DNA of 64,000 bases from Paulownia fortunei. Its lineage: Eukaryota; Streptophyta; Magnoliopsida; Lamiales; Paulowniaceae. This document shows positions 42,778-54,149 of the stretch, piece after piece. Location: assembly GCA_019321725.1 (NCBI GenBank), contig CM033123.1, positions 2,736,960 to 2,800,959 on the forward strand, in the 5' to 3' direction. A program made the position numbers and the translations under genes. How positions within the stretch are numbered: the stretch's first letter is position 1; every line of letters starts with the position of its first letter. The notes under the pieces were generated by a model. That model was not told the origin of the DNA, ran no database searches, and saw only the letters and a program-made list of their open reading frames with translations.

Positions 42778-43791
42778 TCACGACCCCCTCTCATTGATCC
42801 TGGCAGCCGCCGCCACGGACGCCGCCACTCCTCCTGGGTGCATCTTCATGTTAGGATCATTGCGTAGCTCCGCACTCATAATCCCCTCAGCATCTTCCCG
42901 TGTCGCAGCCTTATCCGCAGGCAGTTTCGCCGTAGCCCCCTAGTAATTAATTATACAACAGTTAATTGGTTATGAAGAAACAAACGACGATACTTTTGGT
43001 CAAAGAATTAGCATTTCTCAAGTAAGTTGGATATGCAAATTACTGTTAAGACGTCTGCGAGCTTGACTTTGCCTTCGTCTCCGATCAAACCATCGTTGAA
43101 GGCTGCCGCAGATTGAGCCGTGGCCGCAAGCCCACCGGGAGCTATTATATTAGAACCAGTTGCTCTGCATTCCGCCGCCTGTATTGCGGCGGCGTCGCTA
43201 TGGTCAATAGGCTTATTTCCGGCTGTTCGGGCTGCGGCTTCGAGGGCTTCTCCTAAAGTTATTGCGGCCTGCCGGACTTCTCCTGTAGCCGTCATGTGTA
43301 CTATCGGTGTCTCCTGTACGTACTGCCCCACAATCTGTTGTCACGATTGAAAATTATAATTAGCCGAATGGGTTAAATTCTGATTAACGGTTGTTATTAG
43401 GCTCAAAAATAATATTTTCTCTTCTTCAAGAGGACAACAACTGAGGGATGTGGGATATAACCTGTCCAGCAACTGATTCAGTGATTATACGAGCCCCGGG
43501 AATATCAGTTTCCGCAACGGAAACACCTTCCCGCCGCGCAACATCAGTGACATCGCGATGGCCTACAAGGCCGGCCCTCTCATTTTGTGTGGCGGCAGCC
43601 TGCATGACGGCGGCGGGGCCGCCCTTCTGAGTCTGCCCCAACACCGTGGTTTCGGCAGCCTGCATCATGGCAGCATCTTTCGGCGCAATCTGCTTTTTCG
43701 CCAACTCGCCGGAAACCTGAAAGACGTCGCCATATTTGATGGGCTCTTGCTGCCCCCCGGCCTGTGGCCTTCTCGGTTGTTCTTGACTCAT
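42778..43791 (-). CDS. SMP-domain late embryogenesis abundant protein (D-34 / ECP31 type)
   Basis: Exons 43791-43462, 43334-43044 and 42939-42778 give 783 nt, 260 residues, the usual size for this family. The protein is Ala-, Gln- and Gly-rich without a signal peptide. It has three seed maturation protein (SMP) repeats: near 17-75 (YGDVFQVSGELAKKQIAPKD, then AAMMQAAE), near 130-190 (TLGEALEAAARTAGNKPIDH, then SDAAAIQAAE), and near 200-255 (VKLADVLTGATAKLPADKAA through GGVAASVAAAARINERGS). Members accumulate in late embryogenesis and drought and are thought to protect cell contents on drying. Arabidopsis ECP31 (At3g22500) lies close to PFD2, from memory, which again fits the conserved block. 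Confidence 0.93.
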
Positions 43792-45059
43792 GGTGATCTT
43801 TTGCTGTTAATGTTTTTTGAGCTGATGAAGGGAGTTGAAGTGTTGGCACATTTTCAAGACTTTATGAAAAGAGGTGGCAGTTGTATATTAGGACAGCATG
43901 GATTTCAATTTTACACGTGGAAGCGTAAAAGGAGTGGAGGGCCAACCGCTCTGAAGAAGCTGTATGAGAAATTTTTGTGTGCTGTGTTTTATTTTATTTT
44001 ATTTTATTTTTTTCACAAAAATAGATAATAGTAGAAATTTATTGCTACCTTATTTTAATTGCCATTATATACAATTTGGAAGGTACCGACTTCAAGTTGG
44101 GGAGAGATACACTGTGGCACGATTCCATTTCATTTGATCAGTAATGTTCAAGCTGACCATGTGCAAAAGTTAATTTTTGAAGATCAAATTTATTTTGTGT
44201 AAATATGCAAAAATACATGTATAATTATCCATTGACATGATTACACTACATAAACCTAATTGGGGTCTTGATTGTTAGATTTTAGATAGTGATATCAAAA
44301 TTTGATATCATCATATATAACTTTTAACTGATAACAAATAACTTAAATATTGTTCAAGTGATGGCTTCAACTTTCCCAAATTTTTTTATATGCATTTTAC
44401 AAAATTAGTTTTCTCATTCAAGCCTATGACAGTGTGGAGGGAAGCTCACAATTTCTTTTAATAGCTCAATTTGAGCTTCAAACATAAGGTTTCACGGTAT
44501 TTCAACCAGTTTAAGTTAATTTGTTACATCTCTGGATTTTTTATTTTCTATATTTTTGTGAATAAATCTCATAATGCACCATTAGTGCATTTTATCTCCA
44601 TACAAGATTATTAATAGGAATTCTTGATAGTAGTTATGTGAGAGCTCGATAGCATAGATAGATATCATCAGTCCCAATTGTTGTTGTGTTGCTGGTGGCC
44701 AGCCCGTCAAGAAGAGTGGCCAAGTTGTGGTATCTGTGGAAGTATCTTAACTTTCAACCGCATACTAAGTAAATTTCATAGAGCAAACATAGAATTTCGT
44801 TTTGGAGCATTTCTTAAAACACAGTTTCATGGCTACAAGAAACCCATGAATGGTTTATTGATAACCAGAGAACACAAAGGAAGGGATAAAAACACATGAT
44901 ACACGAACGTTATTTTTTAAAATACTTGGCTTCATCACAACTAATCTCTTCAATACTGCACTGTACTACTACTACCTTTGTGATCTCAACATTTTATTTA
45001 GTAGTTCTACTTCATTGCAAAATTTACTACTTTCCTTGGATCACATGAAACTACCTGAT
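43792..45059. other. Spacer between LEA and glyoxalase genes
   Basis: The left 250 bases hold the LEA promoter. The 73-codon plus-strand open frame at 44678-44899 has an isolated GC-richer start (TGGTGGCCAGCCCGTCAAGA) but no recognisable family. The right end should hold the glyoxalase gene 3' UTR. Confidence 0.45.
43913..43920 (-). promoter_or_regulatory. ABRE / G-box upstream of the LEA gene
   Basis: ACACGTGG (palindromic core CACGTG) lies 122 bases upstream of the LEA ATG. A TATA-like TAATATAC (reverse strand of 43883-43890) lies about 30 bases downstream of it. ACGT-core elements close to the TATA box are typical of ABA- and seed-regulated LEA promoters. Function is inferred. Confidence 0.5.
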
Positions 45060-47061
45060 TTACAGTACTGGGCTCTGGCTCGACACCTCCAATCCATTCC
45101 CTGCAAATTAGAACAAAGATTTGGTTACAAAAAACAGGAACAGAAATGTTCAATTTCGCAGGAAAATGCATTTTTGAAAAGTTTAATTCATTTTGAGTGA
45201 GACAAAAGTATTACTTTAACTCCTCCTGCTGCAAAGAAAGATAACAATAAATTCCACTAAATAATTTGAAAAATTCTTCATTTTACTATCAAAATCATTT
45301 TGGATGTTGAGTAATGGAGGAATAACTCACCATCTGGATCAAAGAAGAATGCTTGCTTTATCTTCCCATCTGGTTGAGTCCTCTCATGTATCTTGATTCC
45401 TTTCTCCTGATCAGAGAAAACAAGCAAATCTTTCATAAGACACAGGAAAAAGTCAAAACAGGGAATCAGTTTTCTTTTTGCTAAATGCTACACAACAAGA
45501 GAAAAAGAAATAATAAAGTTCTCTCTTCTATGATTCAATTGTAAATGACCTTGATTTGGTTCCTTAGGATAAAATTACAACTCAATGCTTTTGAATAAGC
45601 AGCCTTTTTTGATTGTTGTAATGCAGCGGTGACAGGAAATGACCATGTACTATAATAATTTGGAACATTTACAGACTGAACACATCCAAATTTAATGATT
45701 AACGAAACTAATTTTTGGTTGCTTGGTATGTCACTTGGTAAGAGAGTAGCTAGAAACATCCATGTCGATAAAAACTTCACCTTCCATGATATAAGATGCA
45801 TGAAAAGGTTAGAAGAAATAGCAATATAAACTATCCAATATTGTAGTTATTTATTTCGTTTCTAAAATAAAAGATACAAACAGACAATTCAATGTTGTGG
45901 GCATAATCTGACATAACATGAATATTTGTTGCAACTGTTGACAGAATTTTGGAAAATCCAGCCAAGTTTTTTAAGCAAACATACACCTAATATAGCTATC
46001 ACTGCCACAACTACACTCAGCCTCATCTTAATTCTAAATTACAAAATAAAGCGGCCGAATTTAATCTATTCCTTTTTGTGTGTCCACAACATTCTTCGTA
46101 TAAACGATGCACATGGATACAGCAAAATACTTCCAAGAAAAGGACTTGGAGAACACCGCAAACCTCAATAACCCCATTGATATTTGCCATGTATCACACT
46201 GCCGCAATTGTCAACAATGTTAAACACCACAATCACACAACTGCATAAACATATTTATGTGCACAAGAAAAAAGCCCATCTAATTTTTGCACAAAACAAA
46301 GAAGAGAGACATCATACATGCACCTTAAGGCTCTGAACAAAGGAGTCGAAATTGGGTACATAAAAACAGACATGGTGTCCTCTGGGGAGATTCTTGGGGT
46401 CTGCCACTGCTGACGGAGCACTCCATGGGCCTTCTGGAAGCTTAGAATTGGGGTCCCTTTCTATGAGGTGCAGGTAGAAAGACGAACCCAACTTCAACCA
46501 TATCACCTCAAAATCGAATTTTGGACTCTCCACTTGCTCAAAACCAAAAATCTGAAAAATTAAAAATAAAAAACCCCACAAATCAAGATCACATTTTTTT
46601 CCTTCATTGTTACAATATTTCGAAAGATACCAAGAACAGTCAGGAACACATTTAACAAGGATTAAACAGAAACTCACACAAGCCATGCATCCGATAAATT
46701 TCAATTTCAACAAGTTCAAATCACCATATTCCATTTCAATTTCGTTCCACCGAAGCATATCAAGGAAAGTTCGTAACACGTACCAGTATACGCCACACAT
46801 CCACATAGACAAGCACCAAAAACTAGGACTATTTACTGGCTCAAATACCGGAAATTCCAAAGAGACCCACAAAACCAACTCGCCATTTTTGATTTTAACC
46901 TCATCATTTTATACAAAAAAGAAGAAAAGAAAAGAAAAGAAACGTGAGGGAAAGCGATGAGGGAGATTAAAGAGAACCTCTATGTAGAACTTCGCCAGGC
47001 GTTTGACATCAGGGGATTCTCTAGAAACATGATTGAGGCAAGCACCTTTTGCTGCTGCCAT
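45060..47061 (-). CDS. Glyoxalase-I-like VOC superfamily protein
   Basis: Exons 47061-46978, 46551-46324, 45406-45331 and 45100-45060 total 429 nt, 142 residues. The start MAAAKGACLNHVSRES gives the first metal-type ligand His11 in the NHVSRE motif. Other VOC signatures follow: IFGFEQVESPKFDFEVIWL, YLHLIERDP, LPRGHHVCFYV, then KIHERTQPDGKIKQAFFFDP and NGLEV near the end. The family contains lactoylglutathione lyase and many plant GLYI-like proteins without proven methylglyoxal activity (compare At1g80160 and At1g15380, from memory). No targeting peptide is visible, so cytosol is likely. At 142 residues it is a single VOC module, shorter than most annotated plant relatives; an alternative 3' exon cannot be excluded. 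Confidence 0.88.
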
Positions 47062-47740
47062 TATCTTCTGGAGCTGGAGCCGTGGAAATTCTCAGTTTTG
47101 TGCTGCCGATGAACTCTTGTTTTGGCCGTCTATCGTGCGATGTCGTTTTACGCAAATAATTTGCATTCACTTTCAACTAAAATCCAAATTTTGTCCAGAG
47201 AATTATCGTACACCTTTATCATTGACCTAGATAATTAAATATGGGAGGAAAACAAATTAGACATTTAACTCTATGAATATAATATAAATTTTTTATTAAA
47301 AATTAGCAAAAAGATCGATAAAAAATATGAAAATAGTAAATATACGAATTCATAAATATATAAGTAAAATATAAATATAAAAATTATTTAAAAGTAAAAA
47401 TATGGTTTATATAAATATTATTTTTATATGAATTATGTTTGTACTTATTCATAAAATATAAAAAATATTTTATAAATACTTATATATCATTATATTTATA
47501 ATTATGACAAACATAATATAGTTATTTAATAATAATTACTATATCAATAAATTATTAGAACTTTTATTTTTTATTTATATAATATTTCATTAATACTTAT
47601 AAATAATTTTTTAAATATTTTTTAAATAATATTTAAATATTATAAATATTTATCAAAATAGAATAATATTCGTCAAGTATTATTTGTATGTATGTACATT
47701 ATATGAGTTTTAACTATGAGAACACAAAAGACTATTATAA
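47062..47740. other. AT-rich spacer before the tandem array
   Basis: The glyoxalase promoter occupies the first 150 bases. From 47220 to 47700 the sequence is more than 80 percent A/T by eye with no gene or clear repeat. The array's recurring sequence becomes recognisable near 47740. Confidence 0.5.
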
Positions 47741-48805
47741 CCTCCTAAAAATACTTAAATCTTATTTGTCCTACTTTTTTTTAAAATTAACTTTCAAATA
47801 TAATTCTTATAAAAGACTTATATCTATTTATTTTTATTGATGAGGTATATTTTGAATTATATTCACTTATAAAATAATAAAATTAAGATAGTACATATCG
47901 CTTAAAAATGTAATATTTTGAAAATAATATTGCAACATTAAAAAAGCAATCTTTAATCATTCAAGGATGTTATATATCTAGTGAGGTTTCAAATTGGTTT
48001 TATTATATTAAGGGGGATAAAGCAAAACAAAATTGCTGCTCTGTGATATTATTTAAAATTTATTTTTCACATATATATATATATATATATATATTTTGAG
48101 ATAGAACATAAATATTAGTTTTTCATGTAATCAATTATTTAGTTTTTTTTTCCTCCATTGGGTGAATTTCTATGTTTAATTTTAATGGAAAAAATAGAAA
48201 GCTTTTCATGTTTTATGAGTAAGTAATTTTCAGAACATATATTATTCATATATGAATCAAGATAGCATTTGTTACGATATTTCACGTCACATCTTTATAC
48301 ACAATCAAATTAAACCAAGAAAAATTAAAATTAGGGTTACAAAATTATTTTGGAGTTTGATACAACAACAATAATTTCAACATCCGATATATATCAATTG
48401 TCTAAAAATTTGTCACTAAATAAATTTACATAAGTTGTATTAATACATCTAGGAAAGATGGACTCCTAGCTATTGATTAAAAATATTGTCTCAATTCATC
48501 CTGTTTTATCAAATCCGGGTGTGATAGGGTTATGATGAGTAATGTTTTCATCAATTGCTTATGAACTGTATGAGTAGATTGATTTATGAAGAATATTTAA
48601 ATTTTGAAATTCAAATGTAATAAGATAGATGATAAAAACATGAAAAGATAATTTACAAATTAGCAATGAAATTTGTTGGCAATGCCATTTTAAGAATAAC
48701 TTAGCAAATGCTTGTATTATTATTCATAATAAAAGTATGCAAGGACATGAAAATTATTCATAAGATACATAAAAATAATCTTATGTTCCAACAACTAATT
48801 TATTT

Positions 48806-49228
48806 TCAAAAGCCTTTTGGTGCATGAGCGTGATGGTGGTGGTGAGGAGAAGGAGCATGGCGATGCGGGCCATGATGGTGCCCATCATGACTTGGAGGAT
48901 GAGCATGATGGGTGTGAGGAGGGGGAGCACGATGGTCATAGTGGTTGTGAGGGGTATGAGCATGATGGTGGACGTGAGGAGGAGGAGCATGATGGTGACG
49001 GTGGACATGAGAAGAGGGAGCGTGATGGTGGTCGCCATGAGGAGGGGGAGCCCGATGGTGGTGGTGCCCGTGTTTGGATGAATCAACATTAAACATCTCC
49101 TCTTCCTCTAGAATTCGTTCATTTTCACTTATAAAATTCAACAATATTGATTCATCTTCTAAACCTTGAACAAGTGATGGAATTATGGTGAGAATCAAGA
49201 GAAAAAAGAGTAACAAGAGACCACACAT
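48806..49228 (-). CDS. Histidine-rich secreted protein, array copy 1 (intact)
   Basis: A single exon of 140 residues. Residues 1-22 are a strong signal peptide (MCGLLLLFFLLILTIIPSLV). A short acidic segment follows (LEDESILLNFISENERILEE then EEMFNVDSSK). Then 88 residues are 43 percent histidine (38 of 88), arranged as HHH blocks joined by APPPH, APSSH, TPH or PPSH, closing with AHAPKGF. There are no cysteines after the signal peptide. I do not recognise a named family. Similar composition occurs in metal-binding His-rich plant proteins (e.g. the Gly/His-rich nodule proteins of alder) and in antimicrobial shepherins, but neither shows this layout as far as I recall. The likely location is apoplast or vacuole. 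The gene keeps a TATA box about 65 bases upstream of the ATG. Confidence 0.85.
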   Translation of the reverse strand: MCGLLLLFFLLILTIIPSLVQGLEDESILLNFISENERILEEEEMFNVDSSKHGHHHHRAPPPHGDHHHAPSSHVHRHHHAPPPHVHHHAHTPHNHYDHRAPPPHTHHAHPPSHDGHHHGPHRHAPSPHHHHHAHAPKGF

Positions 49229-49290
49229 GAAACATTTTTATTTTCTTTTTAATGTGTTGGTACAGAAAAATTTGAATAAGCCCATACTTT

Positions 49291-49334
49291 TTTTATAGTG
49301 GATATAAATTTTTAAAATCAAATTGTTTGGTCAA
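49291..49334 (-). promoter_or_regulatory. Copy 1 core promoter: TATA box and W-box-like motif
   Basis: On the minus strand CTATAAAA (49298-49291) is 63 bases before the ATG. TTGACC (49334-49329), a W-box core, is about 30 bases further upstream. The same spacing recurs in copy 2, where TTGACC overlaps a CCAAT box. Conservation between array copies may simply reflect recent duplication. Confidence 0.5.
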
Positions 49335-51488
49335 TGATATAGGTTTATGCTTTTAATCCATATGTATAATTAATATAATCATGAAAATCAAATATTAATT
49401 TATCTGTATAAATTGGCAAATATTGGAATTTTTTGCAGATTTGTTGTTCGAGTAGTGGATTGTCCATTTTATTATGCATTAGGACTTTGAATCCTTTTCA
49501 AGAATTGGTAAAATGGAGTAAGAAATCCTCTCTCGTATTAGCTAATAACCTCATTCATAATTAATATCCAATTGGTGCAACTAACAATCAAATTGACATT
49601 TTTTAATGTAAGACTGAATAAATTAATTAATTTATTTAAAAATATATTACTGACAATATTAGACATCATTACAAATACTATAATTTGAAAGTTTTACAAT
49701 ATTAAAATGAAATAATGTAATATATTTAATATGTTTGTTAAAAGAGTAGGAAATAAACTTTACAATTTCCTTCTTACTCTAACAAACAGAACCTTCAAAT
49801 ATGAACAACAGAGAATTTTGAAAAAAAAATAAATTATCATCTTCAACCGTATCAAAGGTCCACTACAGAAATAGCAATGCAAAAATATTATAAGATTTGA
49901 GTTATAATATTCTTAAATATGAATTAGTTTTTGATGAGCTATATAAAAACATTTATTTTCATTGGATAGAGGAAATGATGCAAGTCAATGTGAAAATTTA
50001 ATTATTAGAACTTAAATTTGAATTGCAATCAAATTGTTGTGCGAATTAACATTACTCATAATTTCACTAAATTGTTGACAATTTATGAATCTTGTGTTTT
50101 GGAGACAAAAAATGGATACATTTGCATAGGTAGAGATTTGTTGCATCATGTGAATGAATGCCCATGAACATTAATTGGTTGCATATAAAAAACAATTATA
50201 CAACAATATATAAAAAAAAGAGTTTTAAATAATGAAAAGTGATACAAACACAATACATGTAAATTAACCTAAAAACAAGTCATAGTTTTAGTCCAAAATA
50301 CTTCATATAAACTCATATTTTACCCGTACTTGTTTATACCGCATATATTCTATTTATGTACTTTTGTCACTACGTCTTTAAATAAATTAAGTTTTGAAGC
50401 TTACCTATTCAGTATTTTCGGAAAAAAACTTTGAAAATATATGCTACAATTATTTATGAGCCATTGAAGCACTAGTACAAGCATTCAAAAAATTTAAATG
50501 GACTAAAATATCTATATGTTTATGTTAGCTGAGAATCTAGTTATTATTGTATTCCTTAAATTAAGCAAAAATATTCAAAATGGAAGAAAATAAAAATATT
50601 TAAGGACTAATGTGCTTTGGAACTTCAAGAATTAAAATAAGACTTTTAAACTTAATCCCCATTTGTATGATTTACCTTGATAAATAGACCTATAATTATT
50701 TCTACAAGTTCAAAAAATAAAAATAAATAAATAAAGAGAATAGAATAAGACATTGGTCAATGAGTATGCTACTAATGGGTTAAAACTCAACCCTCTAATA
50801 TTCTCACATCTTTTCTTCTTGATCCCAATTTTTCATGTGCTCATATAGCATAAAGCTATGTAATTTAACATTCCACCATAAAACTTTCAATAAATCAATG
50901 GTCTAAGTAGGAAAAGGAGATATGACCTTCAAATAAATTTTGTGTCGATTTAACATAGAAATGAAATAAAACTATGAACTATTTATTTGGTTTGTGTATC
51001 ATGAGGTGTCATTTAAAAAAAATATTTTCTTTTTCATAGCCGACTGAATTCCAATTTTCTCATGAGAAGTGTCGAACACCTTCCTATAGGTAGAGTTATT
51101 TTAGATATTCAACACTTTTAGCCTACTAAAATGTAAAACTTATTTTGTAATTGTAATTACCCTTCAGATGCTATTATTTTTTTTATGTTTTGTCCATATT
51201 TTGAGTAACTTAAAGTTATAATATAGAATAACAATAACATATATTATTTGTTGCTTAAAACTATTTACCTTTTGAGAATAATGATGCAACATCAAAAAAC
51301 ACTTATCAGTCACTAAAAAATATAATCAATCACGTAAGATTTGTTATAATGCCATTTTTAAAAATATAAAAATCTTATTTTCCCTACTTCATTTTTAATT
51401 ACATTTCAATAATTATTTTTTCAAAAGACTTGTTTCTATTTACTTTTACGAAGAAGGTATATTTTGAATTATACTCACTTATAAAATA

Positions 51489-52577
51489 GGGTTAATAATA
51501 TTCTATCATCTAAACTATGACTATTTTTACATTATACCTTTTAAACTTTTTTTTTTGTGGTAAGTCACCACCTAAACTGCACGGGTTTTTTCACTATACC
51601 ATCCAAGACTCGTCGAAATTTCATCATATGCCTGATACATGTTAAAAGTTATCACACTTTAACATCAAAACTTTACATATTTTTTACTTTGTCAACCCAC
51701 TTTAAACAAAATTTAAAAATATTATGTATATGTATGTACTTTATCTTTTATTCTATTACTTAATCCAAAAAATTAAATTTAATTAGCAATTATTATAATA
51801 AAACATTTATTGTCAATAAAATTAATTTTTTTGGGTATTTTTTTTTAACTTTTTTGTTGAATTATAAATTTTATTTTGTAATTTACTTTACTAAATTTTA
51901 AATTAAAATAATTGTAATTCTAAATAAAAAATGACAAAACATAAGAATAGTTATTTGTCAAATTGAGGTGAATAAAATTAGTGATATATACCAATGTAAA
52001 TTTGAACATATTACACTGTAATTGAAAAAATAATTAGTCTAAACTCAAGTAAAATAAAAAAGATAAAAGTATGTTAATTTTAATACAATTGATTATTTTT
52101 ATATTTAAAATTTTATTATTGCTCCATATCTGCATAAAATTCTACTAATTTATAATTATAATTTACTTCAATTTAAAATTTATTAAAGCAAATTGAAAAA
52201 TAAAATTAATAATTCAACAAAAAAGTTAAAATGAATGCACAAAAGAAAAATTAATTTTACTAACATTCTATTTTTTATTATAATAAGTGTCAATTAAAGA
52301 AAAAAATAAAGTACATGTATATACATAATTTTTTTTAAAAAAATGAAAGTGGGCGACAAAGTGACAAATCATGTAAATTTTGAGAGGTAAAGTACGATAG
52401 CTTTTTTAACATGTGCCGCATATGTAATTGAATCTGAGCAAAATATTCCACCGGCATGGGTCTTGAATGGTAAAGTATAAAAGCTCGTGTAATTTAAGTG
52501 GTGAGTTGCCCAATTTTTTTTTAAAATGGCATAGTTTAAAAGCATGCATAATTCAAATGGCAAAATATTATTAACGC
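51489..52577. mobile_element. Non-autonomous Mutator-like element (long-TIR MITE)
   Basis: The element is 1,089 bp, beginning GGGTTAATAATATT and ending with the reverse complement of GCGTTAATAATATT. The terminal inverted repeats extend imperfectly for roughly 250 bp: both arms carry CAAGACTC/CAAGACCC, ACATGTTAAAA, ACTTTGTC and CCCACTTT in the same order. It is flanked by a perfect 9-bp duplication TATAAAATA (51480-51488 and 52578-52586), the size made by Mutator-type transposases. The homologous place in the other units reads CACTTATAAAATAATAA or similar without the insert, so the boundaries are confirmed by empty sites in the window. There is no transposase reading frame. Confidence 0.9.
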
Positions 52578-53556
52578 TATAAAATAATAATATTAAGATA
52601 GTTCATATCGCTTAAAAATATAATATCTTTTGAAAATAATATTGCAAATATAAAAGCATCATTATTCATTAGAGGATGTAATCAGTTATACAATGATGTT
52701 AAATGATTTATCTAGTAAGGTTTCAAATTGTTCTTATTATATTAAGAGAGATAAACCAAAACAAAATTGCTGCTATATGATATTATTTTTGAATTTATTT
52801 TTTCTAGATATGTTTTAATTTTTTCGAGATAAAGCACTTAAATATTAATTTTTTATGTAATCAATATTTTAGTTTTTTTGCTCCATTGGGTGAATTTCTA
52901 CGTTTAATTTTAATTGAAAAAATAGAAAGCTTTTGATGTATTATGTGTAAGTAGTAATAAATAAGACCACCAAGATTTTTTTTTTCTGAACATACATTAT
53001 TCATATATATAAATCAAGTTAGCATTTGTTATATTATTTCATGTCACATCTTTATCCACAATCAAAATAAACCAAGAAAGGTTTACATTAGAGTTACAAA
53101 ATTATTTTGGATGTTTTGATACAACAAAAATAACTTCAACATCTGATAGATCAATTGTCTAAATTGGGGAAGGAAATTTGTCACCAAATATTTTCACATA
53201 AATTATATTAATTTGGTATAACAACTAGGAAAGATGGACTCCTAGCTATTGGTTAAAAATCTACTTTAAGAACTAATTTGACCAGTAACATTTTAATTAA
53301 TTGCTTATGAATTGGCGTGAGTAAATTGATTTATGACGAATATTTAAATTCTAAAGTAATTCAAATGTAATATGATCAACGATAAAAGTATGAAAAAGAT
53401 AATTTATAAATTAGCAATGAAATTTCATGGTAATGCCATTTTAAGAATAACTCAGCAAATACTTGTATTATTATTCATAAGAAAAGTATGAAAAGACATG
53501 AAAATCATTCATAAGATACATGAAAATAATATTATGTGCCAATAACTAATTTATTT

Positions 53557-54055
53557 TCAAAAGTCTTTTGGCGCATGAGCGTGATGGTGGTGATGAGGAG
53601 GAGAAACATGGCGATGCGGGCTATGATGGTGCCCGCCATGACTCGGAGGATGAGCATGGTGCCGTAAGGAGGGGGAGCATGATGGTCATGGTGGTTGTGA
53701 GGGGGATGAGCATGATGGTGGCATGAGGAGGGGGAGCCTGATGGTCATGGTGGTTGTGAGAGGGATGAACATGATGGTGGGCATTAGGAGGGGGAGCATG
53801 ATGGTGGTGGTGGTGGCCATGAGGAGGGGGAGCCTGATGGTGGCCGTGGTGGCCGTGAGGAGGGGGAGCATGACTGTGGTGATGCCCATGCTTGGATGAA
53901 TCAACATTGAATATCTCATCTTCTTCTAAAATTTGTTCATTATTACTTATGAAATCCAACAATGTGGATTCATCTTCTAAACCTTGAATGAGAGGTGGAG
54001 TTATAGCAAGAACCAAGAGTGCAAAAAATGACAGAATAGAGTACATACGAGATAT
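53557..54055 (-). pseudogene. Histidine-rich secreted protein, array copy 2 (frameshifted)
   Basis: The ancestral start codon is now ATA (54055-54053), but an ATG nine bases on (54046) keeps the frame and the signal peptide (MYSILSFFALLVLAITPPLI). The acidic segment and the first His blocks are intact through QAPPPH. Near 53721 one base is missing compared with sister copies, and another near 53661. The frame then reads Ile/Met/Leu/Thr-rich residues until a TAG at 53621, giving 141 residues with an altered last third. The original C-terminus (HAHAPKDF) is still present downstream but out of frame. The TATA box at 54107-54114 is intact, so a truncated His-rich protein could still be made. Confidence 0.75.
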
Positions 54056-54106
54056 TTTTATTTTCTTTTAATGTGTTGGTATAGAAAAGTTGAATAGGCT
54101 CGTACC

Positions 54107-54149
54107 TTTTATAGTGGATATAAATTTCAAAATAAAATTGATTGGTCAA
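54107..54149 (-). promoter_or_regulatory. Copy 2 core promoter: TATA, CCAAT and W-box-like
   Basis: CTATAAAA (54114-54107) is followed upstream by the overlapping TTGACCAAT (54149-54141). Spacing to the start resembles copy 1. Confidence 0.5.

Noticed and set aside
44678..44899. 73-codon open frame with a Cys/Trp-rich start
   Set aside because: No homology is recognised, there are no splice partners, and the composition drops to AT-rich after 20 codons.
48781..49092. Other long open frames over copy 1 (same strand 48781-49089, plus strand 48817-49092 and 48824-49081)
   Set aside because: They are alternative readings of CAC/CAT-rich repeat codons, which contain no stops in several frames. 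They lack signal peptides and the shared N-terminal family sequence. The same holds for the frames over copies 2-5.
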